From contig NZ_QVMN01000008.1 in the NCBI RefSeq assembly GCF_010501075.1, positions 116,365 to 180,364 on the forward strand: DNA of 64,000 nucleotides, in the 5' to 3' direction. This document shows positions 54,122 to 62,692 of this stretch, in pieces; position 1 is the stretch's first letter, and every line of letters begins with the position of its first letter. The notes under the pieces are model-generated. The model worked only from the letters and a program-made list of their open reading frames with translations. It did not search any database and was not told the origin of the DNA. A program made the position numbers and the translations under genes. The DNA is from Dysgonomonas sp. 25 (GTDB taxonomy: Bacteria; Bacteroidota; Bacteroidia; Bacteroidales; Dysgonomonadaceae).

Positions 54122-55042
54122 TTACTTCACAATCTCTACTTTATACCCCATCTTGTCGAGCTGGTATAACAAGCCCTCTTCTCCGGCTAAATGGAGTGCA
54201 CCGACTACAAACAATGTCGGTTTGCCTTTCATGATAGCAGGCATTTGTTTTAACCATTTATTGTTGCGGTCGCGTAAAATAGAGTTTTTGGCTTCTTCGG
54301 ACGAAGGGCACGGATCATCGGGATTGTTAAACGACAGATCGTACATCTTAACTAAGTTTCCTTCGCCATAATAGTTATTCAACTCTTTCACTTGTGCGAT
54401 AGACTTTTCTTTTTCGTTTACGAGCGAACTGATGGTACAAACTAACTGTTCGGCTTGAGTTTTCAATGGTTCGGCATCGAATAGGGCTGTCAACTCATCT
54501 TCTACGGTTTCCAAACCAATAACTGTTTTGCCTGTTTCGTTTGCAACTTTCTGCATATGTTCGTCAATAGCTATATGAGCCATCAGATTAACATCGGGGA
54601 AGGCTTTTGTGTAGAACATAATAGATGCTGACAGTGATATTATCCCCGGATGCATTACGCCCATTTGGTCTAATCCTGTTCCGAAGATAGCTTTCAGATC
54701 CTTATCCAGCTTGTTGTAATCAGCTTCCGAAAGATATGTTTTGTACGACTCTCCGGCAGGGAGCATAGCGCGTTGCATCATGCGGTTTTGTAGATCCGTT
54801 TTATCAGCTAATACCAGCTCGCCGGCTACCTGACGCGTCTCAGACTGAGCTTTGTCTAACCCTTTGATATTATCCAATACGGACAAAGAAGCTAAGTGAT
54901 GGGAGCCGAGAATATAAGAAGCTTCTTTCAGCCCATTTCCCGAGACTTTCCAGAGTAAAGAACCGTTGTATTTTTCGGAACGTTGTGCCGATAGGCTCAA
55001 TACAGAGCTGATTAACAGGAGAAGTACAAATAGCTTTTTCAT
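54122..55042 (-). CDS. TraB/GumN family protein
   Basis: An exported protein of 306 residues in the TraB/GumN (PF01963) family, related to Tiki-type metalloprotease-like proteins; function in bacteria is unclear. The signal peptide is FVLLLLISSVLSLSAQ. Family landmarks: SYILGSHHLASL near residue 45, a central GLETVEDELTALFD, and near the C-terminus the second metal-site-like motif VVGALHLAGEEGLLYQLDKMGY. All expected His and Glu positions appear present. Alone in its transcript, with a terminator behind it and a small gap to the membrane-protein gene upstream. Confidence 0.88.
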   Translation of the reverse strand: MKKLFVLLLLISSVLSLSAQRSEKYNGSLLWKVSGNGLKEASYILGSHHLASLSVLDNIKGLDKAQSETRQVAGELVLADKTDLQNRMMQRAMLPAGESYKTYLSEADYNKLDKDLKAIFGTGLDQMGVMHPGIISLSASIMFYTKAFPDVNLMAHIAIDEHMQKVANETGKTVIGLETVEDELTALFDAEPLKTQAEQLVCTISSLVNEKEKSIAQVKELNNYYGEGNLVKMYDLSFNNPDDPCPSSEEAKNSILRDRNNKWLKQMPAIMKGKPTLFVVGALHLAGEEGLLYQLDKMGYKVEIVK

Positions 55043-55079
55043 AAATGTGTTATTAAGTTATGGTTGTTTGGATGAAGTT

Positions 55080-55655
55080 TTATTCTTCCGTTTCGAATTC
55101 TTCTATTTCCTTAATCGAAGCTTCTATCTTTTTTATGTTGTTCAGATAGAATACTTTATAGATAAATAACATAAACAGCAGGGCTACGCTGATACCTATG
55201 GAACAGGCTATTATTAAGCCCGTGGCGGGGATATTTGAATAGTAGAATGACAATTCGATAGTGTAGAATGCAAGGAACAATATAAGAAAAGCTACTCCGC
55301 CTATAATTTCCCACTTAATGAACAACTTGTATTTATTAATCAACTTGGAAACCTCCAAAATATTCATGTTGGTAAAATCTATCTTCCTTAAATGGTTTAA
55401 TTTGTAAAATTGCCAGATGATACCTAATGGGATAAGAATAGCATATACAACAGAAGATATTGGGACTTTAGGATATAGATAGACAGAAAAAAATAAGCAA
55501 GGAAACAAAAGGAATAGCATGATCTTTTCTGTCCTTAGCAAACTATTGAAAGCACTTTTTCCCCGGTTATTTACCATCCGTTGAATCTTCTCCTCACTGA
55601 TCGAAGACTTTACTTCGGCTTTTAGCCACGATTCTTTTAATTTATCTAATTCCAT
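55080..55655 (-). CDS. Membrane protein paired with an ECF sigma factor
   Basis: 191 residues from the ATG at 55655 (MELDKLKESW); in-frame ATGs further upstream would overlap the sigma gene, so I reject them. A soluble N-terminal ~45 residues (SEEKIQRMVNNRGKSAF) is followed by four hydrophobic helices in two pairs (MLFLLFPCLFFSVYLY; VVYAILIPLGIIWQFY; IIGGVAFLILFLAFYTI; GLIIACSIGISVALLFMLF) and a basic-acidic C-tail. The gene starts 13 bases after the sigma stop. Position and layout suggest it controls or serves that sigma factor, but it has no recognisable anti-sigma (FecR or zinc-type) domain. Confidence 0.75.
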   Translation of the reverse strand: MELDKLKESWLKAEVKSSISEEKIQRMVNNRGKSAFNSLLRTEKIMLFLLFPCLFFSVYLYPKVPISSVVYAILIPLGIIWQFYKLNHLRKIDFTNMNILEVSKLINKYKLFIKWEIIGGVAFLILFLAFYTIELSFYYSNIPATGLIIACSIGISVALLFMLFIYKVFYLNNIKKIEASIKEIEEFETEE

Positions 55656-55668
55656 AATAATTGCTGTT

Positions 55669-56157
55669 TTATTCATTTTCGGCTGACATCTTGCGGAGCT
55701 TCTCTTTGATACGGTTGATCTTCGTTGCCACATTCGTAACGCTGATACCCGTGATCTCCGCAATCTCCTTGTAAGGCTTATCCTCCAGATAAAGCAGGAT
55801 AAGCGCCTTCTCGATGTTCCCTAACTTGTTAATGAGTTTATACAACTCTTGTATCTGCTCATCTTTGTGGTCGATTTCGTCCCTTATCTCCGGCAGGTTT
55901 TCGACGTAATCGGGCTTCACTTTCTTTCTGCGGAAAAAGGATACACACGTATTAAGCGCAATACGGTATATCCATGTCGAGAATTTGCTTTCGCCCCTGA
56001 ACGAGGAATAACCTTTCCATAAATTGAGAACGATTTCCTGATACAAATCTCCGATGGGATTTTCGGCATCGGCATAGAAAGAAGCCACCTTATAAATGAT
56101 GCCCTCATTCTGTTGCACGAGCGAAACAAACTCCTTACTAACTCTCTCTTGTCCCAT
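55669..56157 (-). CDS. ECF-type RNA polymerase sigma factor
   Basis: 162 residues. Region 2: EGIIYKVASFYADAENPIGDLYQEIVLNLWKGYSSFRGESKFSTWIYRIALN, with the GDLYQEI core-binding motif. Region 4: LILLYLEDKPYKEIAEITGISVTNVATKINRIKEKLR, a clear HTH. It differs from the sigma factor at 34557 and is not next to a SusC gene, so its signal is unknown. It is co-transcribed with the membrane protein downstream. A TAAATTTG box stands at 56228. Confidence 0.93.
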   Translation of the reverse strand: MGQERVSKEFVSLVQQNEGIIYKVASFYADAENPIGDLYQEIVLNLWKGYSSFRGESKFSTWIYRIALNTCVSFFRRKKVKPDYVENLPEIRDEIDHKDEQIQELYKLINKLGNIEKALILLYLEDKPYKEIAEITGISVTNVATKINRIKEKLRKMSAENE

Positions 56158-56227
56158 CCTTATTCGGCGATTGTATTCTGTTTAAGTATTTATCCTATTA
56201 GTCGCACCTATTTATGAATAATCACAG

Positions 56228-56235
56228 CAAATTTA
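56228..56235 (-). promoter_or_regulatory. Putative -7 box of the ECF sigma operon
   Basis: TAAATTTG on the minus strand, matching TAnnTTTG, about 70 bases before the sigma ATG. Confidence 0.4.
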
Positions 56236-56322
56236 TCTTTTTTTTCAAAAAGATTTTCCTGTATACAGAAAAATGCTCTGAATCAGTTCGGTATATCCGC
56301 ATCATAATAGAAGAAAAATAGC

Positions 56323-56330
56323 TATCTTTG
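56323..56330 (+). promoter_or_regulatory. Putative -7 box of the der promoter
   Basis: TATCTTTG on the plus strand. It implies a leader of over 200 bases ahead of der, long for this genome. Confidence 0.4.
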
Positions 56331-56553
56331 CAACCTGAAATAAGAGCCGGTTTAAATTTTAGCGAAAAAATTCATAACAGGCTTAATTGTTTCTTAGTCA
56401 TTTTTTTTCTGCTCTTTTCAGCGTATTTCTCTCTTTTTCCTTTTGATTTAGCCCGCTAAATCTTCAAATAAAAAGAAATAAATCCATCTGAATAATAGCT
56501 ATAAAAAAGATGTGCTATAAAATTTAAACAGACTCTAAAAACGAACGGAATTT

Positions 56554-57867
56554 ATGGGAAATCTTGTAGCCATAGTCGGACGACCTAACGTAGGGAAATC
56601 CACTTTATTCAACCGCCTGACGCAAAGCAGACAGGCCATTGTAGACGAAACATCAGGCACTACACGTGATCGCCAGTATGGAAAGGTTGAATGGGGCGGA
56701 CAAGAGTTTTCGCTGGTCGACACAGGCGGATGGGTAGTGAACTCCGAAGATATATTCGAAGAAGAAATCAATAAACAGGTAACCATCGCCATCGAAGAGG
56801 CGGATGTTATCATGTTTGTTGTGGATGTACAAAACGGATTGACCGATCTGGATATGAATGTGGCGGGTATCCTTCGCCGCTCGAAGAAGCCGATTATCCT
56901 TGTATCCAACAAAGCCGATAATTTTGCGATGCATGCTCAATCGGCTGAATTTTATTCGTTCGGACTGGGCGATCCTGCTAATATTTCGGCTATCAATGGT
57001 TCGGGAACGGGAGACTTGCTCGACCTGATTATCTCTAAGTTTACGAAAAAGGACGAAGAAGAAGAATTGGAAGAAATTCCGCGTATCGCTATCGTCGGAC
57101 GTCCGAATGCTGGTAAATCCTCTTTGTTGAACGCCTTGATGGGCGAGGATCGCAATATTGTGACGGATATTGCCGGAACGACGCGCGATTCTATCTATAC
57201 CCGCTATGATAAGTTCGGGATGGATTTCTATCTGGTCGATACAGCAGGTATTCGCAAGAAAGGGAAGGTCAACGAGGGATTGGAATATTATTCTGTAATT
57301 CGCTCTATCAAAGCGATTGAAAACTCGGATGTCTGTGTGCTGATGATAGATGCCACGCAAGGTATCGAGAGCCAGGATTTGAATATCTTCTCGCTGATAC
57401 AGAAGAATAAGAAAGGTTTAGTTGTTTGTGTCAACAAGTGGGACTTGGTCGAGAACAAAGAGCAGATTGTAATCAAAACATTCGAAAATACCATTCGCGA
57501 ACGTTTGGCACCTTTCACTGATTTTCCAATCATCTTTACTTCTGCAGTGACTAAACAGCGTATTCTGAAGGTGTTGGAAGTGGCAAAAGAAGTATATCAT
57601 CGCCGCAAGGCTCGTATCCCAACGCATAAGCTGAATGAAGTATTGTTGCCGATTATCGAGCGTACACCGCCTCCTGCCAACAAAGGAAAATATATCAAGA
57701 TAAAATATATTACACAATTGCCGAAGACGCAGATTCCGTCGTTTGTGTTTTTCTGTAACCTGCCTCAATGGGTGAAAGAACCATATAAACGATTCCTCGA
57801 GAACCGCATCCGCGACAACTGGGATTTGTCTGGTACACCGATTAATGTGTTTGTCAGAGAAAAGTAA
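56554..57867 (+). CDS. der: Ribosome biogenesis GTPase Der (EngA)
   Basis: An essential tandem GTPase needed for 50S subunit assembly. 437 residues, the standard length. First G domain: GRPNVGKST (9-17), DTGG, and SNKADN. Second: [29 protein letters not shown], and NKWDLVE. A C-terminal KH-like domain follows ([40 protein letters not shown]). All nucleotide-binding motifs are intact. Monocistronic from a putative promoter at 56323. Confidence 0.97.
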   Translation: MGNLVAIVGRPNVGKSTLFNRLTQSRQAIVDETSGTTRDRQYGKVEWGGQEFSLVDTGGWVVNSEDIFEEEINKQVTIAIEEADVIMFVVDVQNGLTDLDMNVAGILRRSKKPIILVSNKADNFAMHAQSAEFYSFGLGDPANISAINGSGTGDLLDLIISKFTKKDEEEELEEIPRIAIVGRPNAGKSSLLNALMGEDRNIVTDIAGTTRDSIYTRYDKFGMDFYLVDTAGIRKKGKVNEGLEYYSVIRSIKAIENSDVCVLMIDATQGIESQDLNIFSLIQKNKKGLVVCVNKWDLVENKEQIVIKTFENTIRERLAPFTDFPIIFTSAVTKQRILKVLEVAKEVYHRRKARIPTHKLNEVLLPIIERTPPPANKGKYIKIKYITQLPKTQIPSFVFFCNLPQWVKEPYKRFLENRIRDNWDLSGTPINVFVREK

Positions 57868-57918
57868 CTTTTTTTTGAAAAAAACTATCTTTTTCTTGTT
57901 TTTTTGTTAAAAAGGATA

Positions 57919-57926
57919 TATGTTTG
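57919..57926 (+). promoter_or_regulatory. Putative -7 box of the lipoprotein cassette
   Basis: TATGTTTG on the plus strand, an exact TAnnTTTG match, with TTCTTG about 20 bases upstream as possible -33. It precedes a leader of ~65 bases. Confidence 0.45.
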
Positions 57927-57998
57927 TTTTTAGAACAATGAGGGCCTAAAATTGTTTGACCTTAATTAATTTAATTTTTTAACAAAAACAGCACAACC

Positions 57999-58652
57999 AT
58001 GAGAAAAATTATTTTTTCGACCCTGTCGACCCTGTTACTAGTGTTAGTTATTTCTTTTTACAATTGCTCTTCGGATGAAACACTTTCGCCCAAAGGAGAA
58101 CCCCAAAAAGCTATAGCAGATCTGGAAAATCTCTATAGTAAAATGCAAAATAAAGATATTTCTTTTATTGACAGTTGCTTGATTGCGATGGAATCTAAAG
58201 TAGAGGAAGAATCTTCCATCGTTGAAAAAACTACTACTCAAAAAGAAAATGAGTATTTGGATAAATATATTCAACAGGAATCCTCTGGAAACTACTCTTT
58301 TGTTGGAAATGTGAACTTCGATGAAATAATATATGATAATACGTTGTCTATCGAAGAACGAGAGTTCTTAATTGTTACCCTTTCTTCTTTAGAATACATA
58401 GAAGAAGTTTTTCAAGAAAAGAATGTGATAAATAATACGAAAATGGTTAATTCATGTTTAGATACTTATCGATCAGAATTGACAAGTATCCGAAATCGCT
58501 ATTTAGGAGGAGCAGCAGCAGCTTGGGGGCTTTATCTTGTGGATAAAAAGCTTGGCCTTTCGTTGGCCTTTCGGGTAGCAAAGAAAGCATTTGCTGGAGA
58601 ACACTATATAGAAATTGCAGATGCTGAAGCACGTTATAATGCATGTATTTAA
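57999..58652 (+). CDS. Unrecognised surface lipoprotein, first gene of an AT-rich cassette
   Basis: 217 residues. Lipoprotein-type signal: long hydrophobic stretch ending VISFYNC with Cys23 followed by SSDE, the acidic surface-export pattern. The middle is acidic and helical (EPQKAIADLENLYSKMQNKD; ESKVEEESSIVEKTTTQKE). The C-terminus changes character: GGAAAAWGLYLVDKKLGLSLAF is a glycine/alanine-rich hydrophobic helix followed by a basic amphipathic segment and a last DAEARYNACI. Cysteines occur at the lipobox, DSCL, NSCL and NAC. I recognise no family. Two tiny membrane-protein genes follow within 18 and 8 bases. Confidence 0.7.
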   Translation: MRKIIFSTLSTLLLVLVISFYNCSSDETLSPKGEPQKAIADLENLYSKMQNKDISFIDSCLIAMESKVEEESSIVEKTTTQKENEYLDKYIQQESSGNYSFVGNVNFDEIIYDNTLSIEEREFLIVTLSSLEYIEEVFQEKNVINNTKMVNSCLDTYRSELTSIRNRYLGGAAAAWGLYLVDKKLGLSLAFRVAKKAFAGEHYIEIADAEARYNACI

Positions 58653-58670
58653 GTTTATAAAGAGATCATT

Positions 58671-58856
58671 ATGAATATTGATTTTTGGGATATATTATTA
58701 ATTATTCCTTATGAATTGTTCTTTTTGATAGTAGCAATACGAAAAAAGTATAAAGACAAGAAGCTATCTACATGGGAAAAAGTAGTAGCCATTATACTTG
58801 CATGTGTTTATACTTTAGTTCGTTGTTTAATAATATATTATTTATTTGATTTATGA
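58671..58856 (+). CDS. Small two-helix membrane protein
   Basis: 61 residues: helix 1 FWDILLIIPYELFFLIVAI, a basic loop RKKYKDKKLSTWEK, and helix 2 VVAIILACVYTLVRCLIIYYLF. It begins 18 bases after the lipoprotein gene. It shares its start pattern (MN-x3-x-DxLxIIP-xELxF) and layout with the next protein, so the two are probably ancient duplicates. The basic loop predicts an inner-membrane hairpin with the loop in the cytoplasm. Unknown function. Confidence 0.6.
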   Translation: MNIDFWDILLIIPYELFFLIVAIRKKYKDKKLSTWEKVVAIILACVYTLVRCLIIYYLFDL

Positions 58857-58864
58857 ACTAAAAG

Positions 58865-59098
58865 ATGAATCTTACTTTATCAGACTTACTTTGGATTATT
58901 CCATTAGATTTATTGATTATTGTACCTATCGTGCTTAGGATACAAAAACATAAGTTACTTACTCCTAAAAAGAGAAAGTTCTATATTGTGCTGACTTGTA
59001 TTTTCCCTCTTATTGGAGCGTTCCTCTATTCTTGGGAATCGAACAGACAGATAAAAGAGAGGTATAGTAAGAAACCTGTAGAAACTACGGAAATATAG
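58865..59098 (+). CDS. Small two-helix membrane protein, paralogue of the preceding one
   Basis: 77 residues: helix 1 LLWIIPLDLLIIVPIVL, basic loop RIQKHKLLTPKKRK, helix 2 FYIVLTCIFPLIGAFLYSW, then a charged tail. The FPLIGAFLY phrase resembles PLDc_N-type small membrane domains. The gene starts 8 bases after the previous stop and is closed by a strong terminator. Both small proteins might protect against or anchor the lipoprotein product; nothing in the sequence proves this. Confidence 0.65.
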   Translation: MNLTLSDLLWIIPLDLLIIVPIVLRIQKHKLLTPKKRKFYIVLTCIFPLIGAFLYSWESNRQIKERYSKKPVETTEI

Positions 59099-59104
59099 AT
59101 AAAG

Positions 59105-59135
59105 CAGAGGGGCTTTCATTAAGAAAGCCCCTCTG
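59105..59135. terminator. Bidirectional terminator after the cassette
   Basis: A perfect 13-base stem CAGAGGGGCTTTC / GAAAGCCCCTCTG around ATTAA, then TTGTTCTT on the plus strand. It separates convergent transcripts of the cassette and of the ferredoxin oxidoreductase operon. Confidence 0.85.
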
Positions 59136-59165
59136 TTGTTCTTAGATATATATCTTCCCTCTTTC

Positions 59166-59717
59166 TTACGCCGGATGATACTCTTCTATTATCTCCATCC
59201 CTTTTAGGATGGCCTGTTCGTTCATCGGCAGTAATTTGTGGTGACGTTCAGGAAGCGATTTCTTCAATCCTTTCATCACATTTTCCAATTTCACCAAAGG
59301 CAATATCTTCAACAATCCGCCCAACACAATCATGTTGAAAGCCTTCATGTTGTTCATTTGCGTTGCCGTATCTATGGCCGCCGTTGTGTAAATATGAATA
59401 TCTTTTCGTATCGGTGGCGAAACGATTCCATTCGGATCGTAAATCAAGATTCCGCCCTTTTTTACGTGAGGCTCGAATTTCTCCAACGAAGGTTGGTTGA
59501 GGATGATGGCTACATCGTATTCGTTTACGATTGGCGAACTGATAGGCTCGTCACTCAGGATAACCGTTACATTCGCAGTTCCTCCACGCTGTTCAGGGCC
59601 ATACGACGGAAACCATGAGACCTCTTTATCTTCCATCAGGCCGGAGTATGCAAGTATCTTACCCATCGACAAAACCCCTTGCCCTCCAAAACCGGCTATA
59701 ATTATTTCTGTTATCAT
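59166..59717 (-). CDS. 2-oxoacid:ferredoxin oxidoreductase, gamma subunit
   Basis: 183 residues, the gamma domain of a multi-subunit ketoacid oxidoreductase. Signatures: [20 protein letters not shown] at the N-terminus, then [24 protein letters not shown] and a Rossmann-like core. It binds no cluster itself but completes the coenzyme-A-binding part. Last of a four-gene operon (ferredoxin, alpha, beta, gamma), 22 bases after beta. Confidence 0.92.
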   Translation of the reverse strand: MITEIIIAGFGGQGVLSMGKILAYSGLMEDKEVSWFPSYGPEQRGGTANVTVILSDEPISSPIVNEYDVAIILNQPSLEKFEPHVKKGGILIYDPNGIVSPPIRKDIHIYTTAAIDTATQMNNMKAFNMIVLGGLLKILPLVKLENVMKGLKKSLPERHHKLLPMNEQAILKGMEIIEEYHPA

Positions 59718-59739
59718 AATTGTGCTTTTTTCCTTCGTT

Positions 59740-60501
59740 TTAGATATCTTTCATGTCACCCAGCGGATAGAAAGGGAACATATTCTCTACCATCCAGTCG
59801 TTTGCAGCCGCAGGAGTCATTTTCCAACCCGAGCTGCAAGTAGATACTACTTCTACGATAGATGTACCCTTATTCTCCATCGAATTCTCGAACGCTTTGC
59901 GAATCATGCGCTTTGTCTTTTTCACCGCAGCCGCCGTGTGTACTGCCTGACGTGTTGCCAGACATACCCCCGGCAATTGAGCCAGCAGTTCGGTTATCTT
60001 CAACGGATAACCGTTGAGATGTATGTCGCGTCCGTTCGGCGTGGTTGCCGTCACCATCCCCGGCAGAGTAGTAGGAGCCATCTGGCCTCCCGTCATACCA
60101 TATATACCGTTGTTGATGAATATGATGGCAATGTTTTCGCCGCGATTGGCAGCGTGTATCGTTTCGGCCGTACCGATAGCAGCCAAGTCCCCGTCGCCCT
60201 GATACGTAAATACCAAGCGGTCGGGTAGGAGGCGTTTGACGGCAGTTGCCAGAGCCGGAGCACGTCCGTGCGCAGCCTCTTGCCAGTCGATGTCTAAATA
60301 GTTGTAGGCAAAAACGGCGCAGCCCACGGGAGCTATTCCCACAGTCTTGTCGCGCAAGCCCATTTCGCTGATGATTTCGGCTATTATTTTGTGTACTACC
60401 CCGTGCGAGCAACCCGGACAGTAGTGCATGGTGTTGTCGTTCATCAATTCCGGTTTGGCGTAAACCAGATTGGCGGGGTCTATCATATTTATATGGCTCA
60501 T
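59740..60501 (-). CDS. 2-oxoacid:ferredoxin oxidoreductase, beta subunit (TPP-binding)
   Basis: 253 residues; binds thiamine diphosphate at the active site. [32 protein letters not shown], and the TPP motif [15 protein letters not shown]...[16 protein letters not shown] are diagnostic. With the alpha subunit it decarboxylates a 2-oxoacid to an acyl-CoA, passing electrons to ferredoxin. Subunit composition suits either 2-oxoglutarate (Kor) or branched-chain 2-oxoacid (Vor) oxidation; sequence inspection alone does not decide. Confidence 0.93.
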   Translation of the reverse strand: MSHINMIDPANLVYAKPELMNDNTMHYCPGCSHGVVHKIIAEIISEMGLRDKTVGIAPVGCAVFAYNYLDIDWQEAAHGRAPALATAVKRLLPDRLVFTYQGDGDLAAIGTAETIHAANRGENIAIIFINNGIYGMTGGQMAPTTLPGMVTATTPNGRDIHLNGYPLKITELLAQLPGVCLATRQAVHTAAAVKKTKRMIRKAFENSMENKGTSIVEVVSTCSSGWKMTPAAANDWMVENMFPFYPLGDMKDI

Positions 60502-60535
60502 TTTTCTCGTTTTTTAGTTGTTTGTAACTCTGTTT

Positions 60536-61624
60536 TTAAGCGCCGAATTTAGCTTTCAGTGCCGTAACAATCTCGTTCGGAGTCGGAACGATACCACCCA
60601 AACGTCCATAGTGTTCGACTTTTACTTTGCCATTTACGGCCAGCCTTACATCTTCCACCATTTGTCCGGCATTCATTTCTACCGTGAGGATTCCTTTTAC
60701 ACGGGACGAATAGCTGTCAATCACTTTATACGGATAAGGCCAGAGCGTTATCGGGCGGATAAGCCCCACTTTGATGCCTTCGCTGCGTGCTATTTCCATT
60801 GCTTTGTGGCAAATACGCGCCATCGAGCCGAAGGCTACGAAAAGGTAGTCGGCATCTTCGCAATTGGTTTCTTCGTATAAGCAAACATCCTTCTCTATCT
60901 GTGCATACTTAGCCTGGAAGCGAAGATTGTTCTCTTCCATCTTATGCGCATCCAGTTCGAGGGATGTAATGATATTCGGTTTGCGGTCGGCAGGCTTCCC
61001 TAAAGTTGCCCACGGACATTGCTGGCGGATTTCTTCGTCTGTACGCCTTCTTTTGAAAGGCGGGAGAACAACTTTCTCCATCATTTGCCCGATGACACCG
61101 TCGGTCAGAATCATTGCCGGATTGCGGTATTTAAAAGCCAAATCGAAGCCTAAGGCCACATGATCGGCCATTTCCTGTACGGACGAAGGCGCTAATGTTA
61201 TCAGTCGATAGTCGCCGTGTCCTCCTCCTTTTACTGTTTGGAAGTAGTCGGCTTGCGATGGCTGTATTGTACCCAATCCCGGTCCTCCGCGCATAACGTT
61301 GACCAAGAGGCAAGGCAACTCGGCACCTGCCAGATACGACACCCCTTCGAGCATGAGGCTTACACCCGGGCTCGACGACGAAGTCATCACTGCTTTTCCG
61401 CAGCCGGCGCCGCCATATACCATATTGATGGAGGCTGTCTCGCTTTCGGCTTGAAGGACAACCATTCCGGTAGTTTCCCAAGGGGCTTCGTCCATCAGCG
61501 TTTCCATAATCTCCGACTGGGGAGTGATAGGATAGCCGAAGTATCCGTCGCAACCGTAACGGATGGCTGCATGAGAGATGGCCTCGTTTCCTTTCAGTAA
61601 ATATATTTCTTTTTCTTCTGACAT
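60536..61624 (-). CDS. vorB: 2-oxoacid:ferredoxin oxidoreductase, alpha subunit (VorB/KorA type)
   Basis: 362 residues; pyrimidine-binding and CoA-interacting subunit. Signatures: LLKGNEAISHAAIRYGCDGYFGYPITPQSE, AESETASINMVYGGAGCGKAVMTSSSSPG, and NVMRGGPGLGTIQPSQADYFQ. The C-terminal domain carries VGLIRPITLWPYPYKV. Annotation pipelines commonly call this length and type VorB (3-methyl-2-oxobutanoate); KorA is the alternative. It is preceded by the small ferredoxin subunit and followed by beta after 34 bases. Confidence 0.9.
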   Translation of the reverse strand: MSEEKEIYLLKGNEAISHAAIRYGCDGYFGYPITPQSEIMETLMDEAPWETTGMVVLQAESETASINMVYGGAGCGKAVMTSSSSPGVSLMLEGVSYLAGAELPCLLVNVMRGGPGLGTIQPSQADYFQTVKGGGHGDYRLITLAPSSVQEMADHVALGFDLAFKYRNPAMILTDGVIGQMMEKVVLPPFKRRRTDEEIRQQCPWATLGKPADRKPNIITSLELDAHKMEENNLRFQAKYAQIEKDVCLYEETNCEDADYLFVAFGSMARICHKAMEIARSEGIKVGLIRPITLWPYPYKVIDSYSSRVKGILTVEMNAGQMVEDVRLAVNGKVKVEHYGRLGGIVPTPNEIVTALKAKFGA

Positions 61625-61687
61625 AATGTTGTTGAATTTTGAATTATCCGGGAATGATTGCCGGATAACCGCATGTTAAAATAACGC

Positions 61688-61918
61688 TTATTCCGCTTTT
61701 ACCTTGTAAATTGTTAAACAGGCATCGGGGCATACATAGCCACAATTGGCACATCCGATACACTCGTCCGGATTTTTCATGTATACGTAGTGATACCCTT
61801 TCTGGTTTACGTTGCGGGGCTGGAGTTCCAGCACATCGCACGGACAGGCAACCACGCACAGGTCGCATCCTTTGCAACGTTCTTCATCAACTACAACTGT
61901 TCCTTTTATTTTAGCCAT
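61688..61918 (-). CDS. 4Fe-4S ferredoxin, delta subunit of the 2-oxoacid oxidoreductase
   Basis: 76 residues with two CxxCxxCxxxCP clusters: CKGCDLCVVACPCDVL and CIGCANCGYVCPDACL. It heads the operon, as usual for the delta subunit of Kor/Vor complexes, and relays electrons to external ferredoxin. About 63 bases separate it from the alpha gene. The gap beyond it to ybaK (61919-62114) should carry the operon promoter, but I see no exact TAnnTTTG box. Confidence 0.95.
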   Translation of the reverse strand: MAKIKGTVVVDEERCKGCDLCVVACPCDVLELQPRNVNQKGYHYVYMKNPDECIGCANCGYVCPDACLTIYKVKAE

Positions 61919-62114
61919 TGTTCGGTGTATATTTTAATTGATCTATATCTTTCTTTAGAACGTGTTCTATGTTGTTTGTTTATGAGGTTAAAGTTATGAG
62001 TATTTTGTGGTACAACCATACTTTTTATGATAAACTTTTATCCTGTAACTTCCATTAACTTGTTTTATTGACAGTTATAAGAAATGTATTTTTATAGTTA
62101 TTCCAACAACCAAA

Positions 62115-62597
62115 CTACCCTTTCGGGAAGAAATCGACAGTCGAAATGGAAGCTGCTTTTATCAGTGCTTCGGGTGCGATCTGTATTTGCAGGCCTCGTT
62201 TTCCGGCACTGACGTAGATAGCTGCAAATTGCAGGCACGAATGGTCGATATACGTCGCAAAGGCCTTTTTCATCCCCAGCGGCGAACATGCACCCCGTAT
62301 ATATCCTGTGATATTCAGCAAATCCTTCATCGGTATCATTTCGCAACTTTTGTTGCCCGAGATTGCAGCAGCAACTTTCAAATCCAATTCCTTCGCCCCC
62401 GGAATGATGCAAACGAAATATCCCGATTTATCTCCTTTCAGGACGAGCGTTTTGAAAACCTGTTCTACAGGTTCGTTCAATTGTTCGGCTACATGAATGG
62501 CACTCAGGTCGGATTCGTCTACTTCGTAAGGGATAAGGTTGTAATCTATACCCTCTTTATCCAATAGTCTGGCAGCGTTTGTCTTGTTTATTTTCAT
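62115..62597 (-). CDS. ybaK: Cys-tRNA(Pro)/Cys-tRNA(Cys) deacylase YbaK
   Basis: An aminoacyl-tRNA editing protein that hydrolyses Cys-tRNA(Pro). 160 residues from the ATG at 62597; a GTG seven codons earlier is in frame but has no support. Family landmarks: NAARLLDKEGIDYNLIPYE, AEQLNEPVEQVFKTLVLKGD, the conserved lysine region LDLKVAAAISG, the GYIRGACSPLGMKK loop and AGKRGLQIQIAPEAL. Transcribed alone. Confidence 0.93.
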   Translation of the reverse strand: MKINKTNAARLLDKEGIDYNLIPYEVDESDLSAIHVAEQLNEPVEQVFKTLVLKGDKSGYFVCIIPGAKELDLKVAAAISGNKSCEMIPMKDLLNITGYIRGACSPLGMKKAFATYIDHSCLQFAAIYVSAGKRGLQIQIAPEALIKAASISTVDFFPKG

Positions 62598-62692
62598 TTC
62601 TTTTTTGATTAACCTCACTTTTTTATCCGGCAGTTATGGAATCTCCGGTTGAATTCTCTCCATATAATAAACGAATTTAAACATACAAAATT

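Larger units (their letters stand above)
56158..56553. other. 396-base divergent region between the sigma gene and der
   Basis: Contains no gene I can support. On the minus strand TAAATTTG (56228-56235) is a likely promoter box for the sigma gene. On the plus strand TATCTTTG (56323-56330) is a likely box for der. The remaining ~215 bases before der are AT-rich leader with a perfect 8-base inverted repeat GATTTAGC-CC-GCTAAATC at 56445-56462. Confidence 0.5.

Noticed and set aside
55656..55763. Upstream extension of the membrane-protein gene into the sigma gene
   Set aside because: The added residues are the out-of-frame reading of the sigma HTH region, while MELDKLKESW at 55655 gives a clean start.
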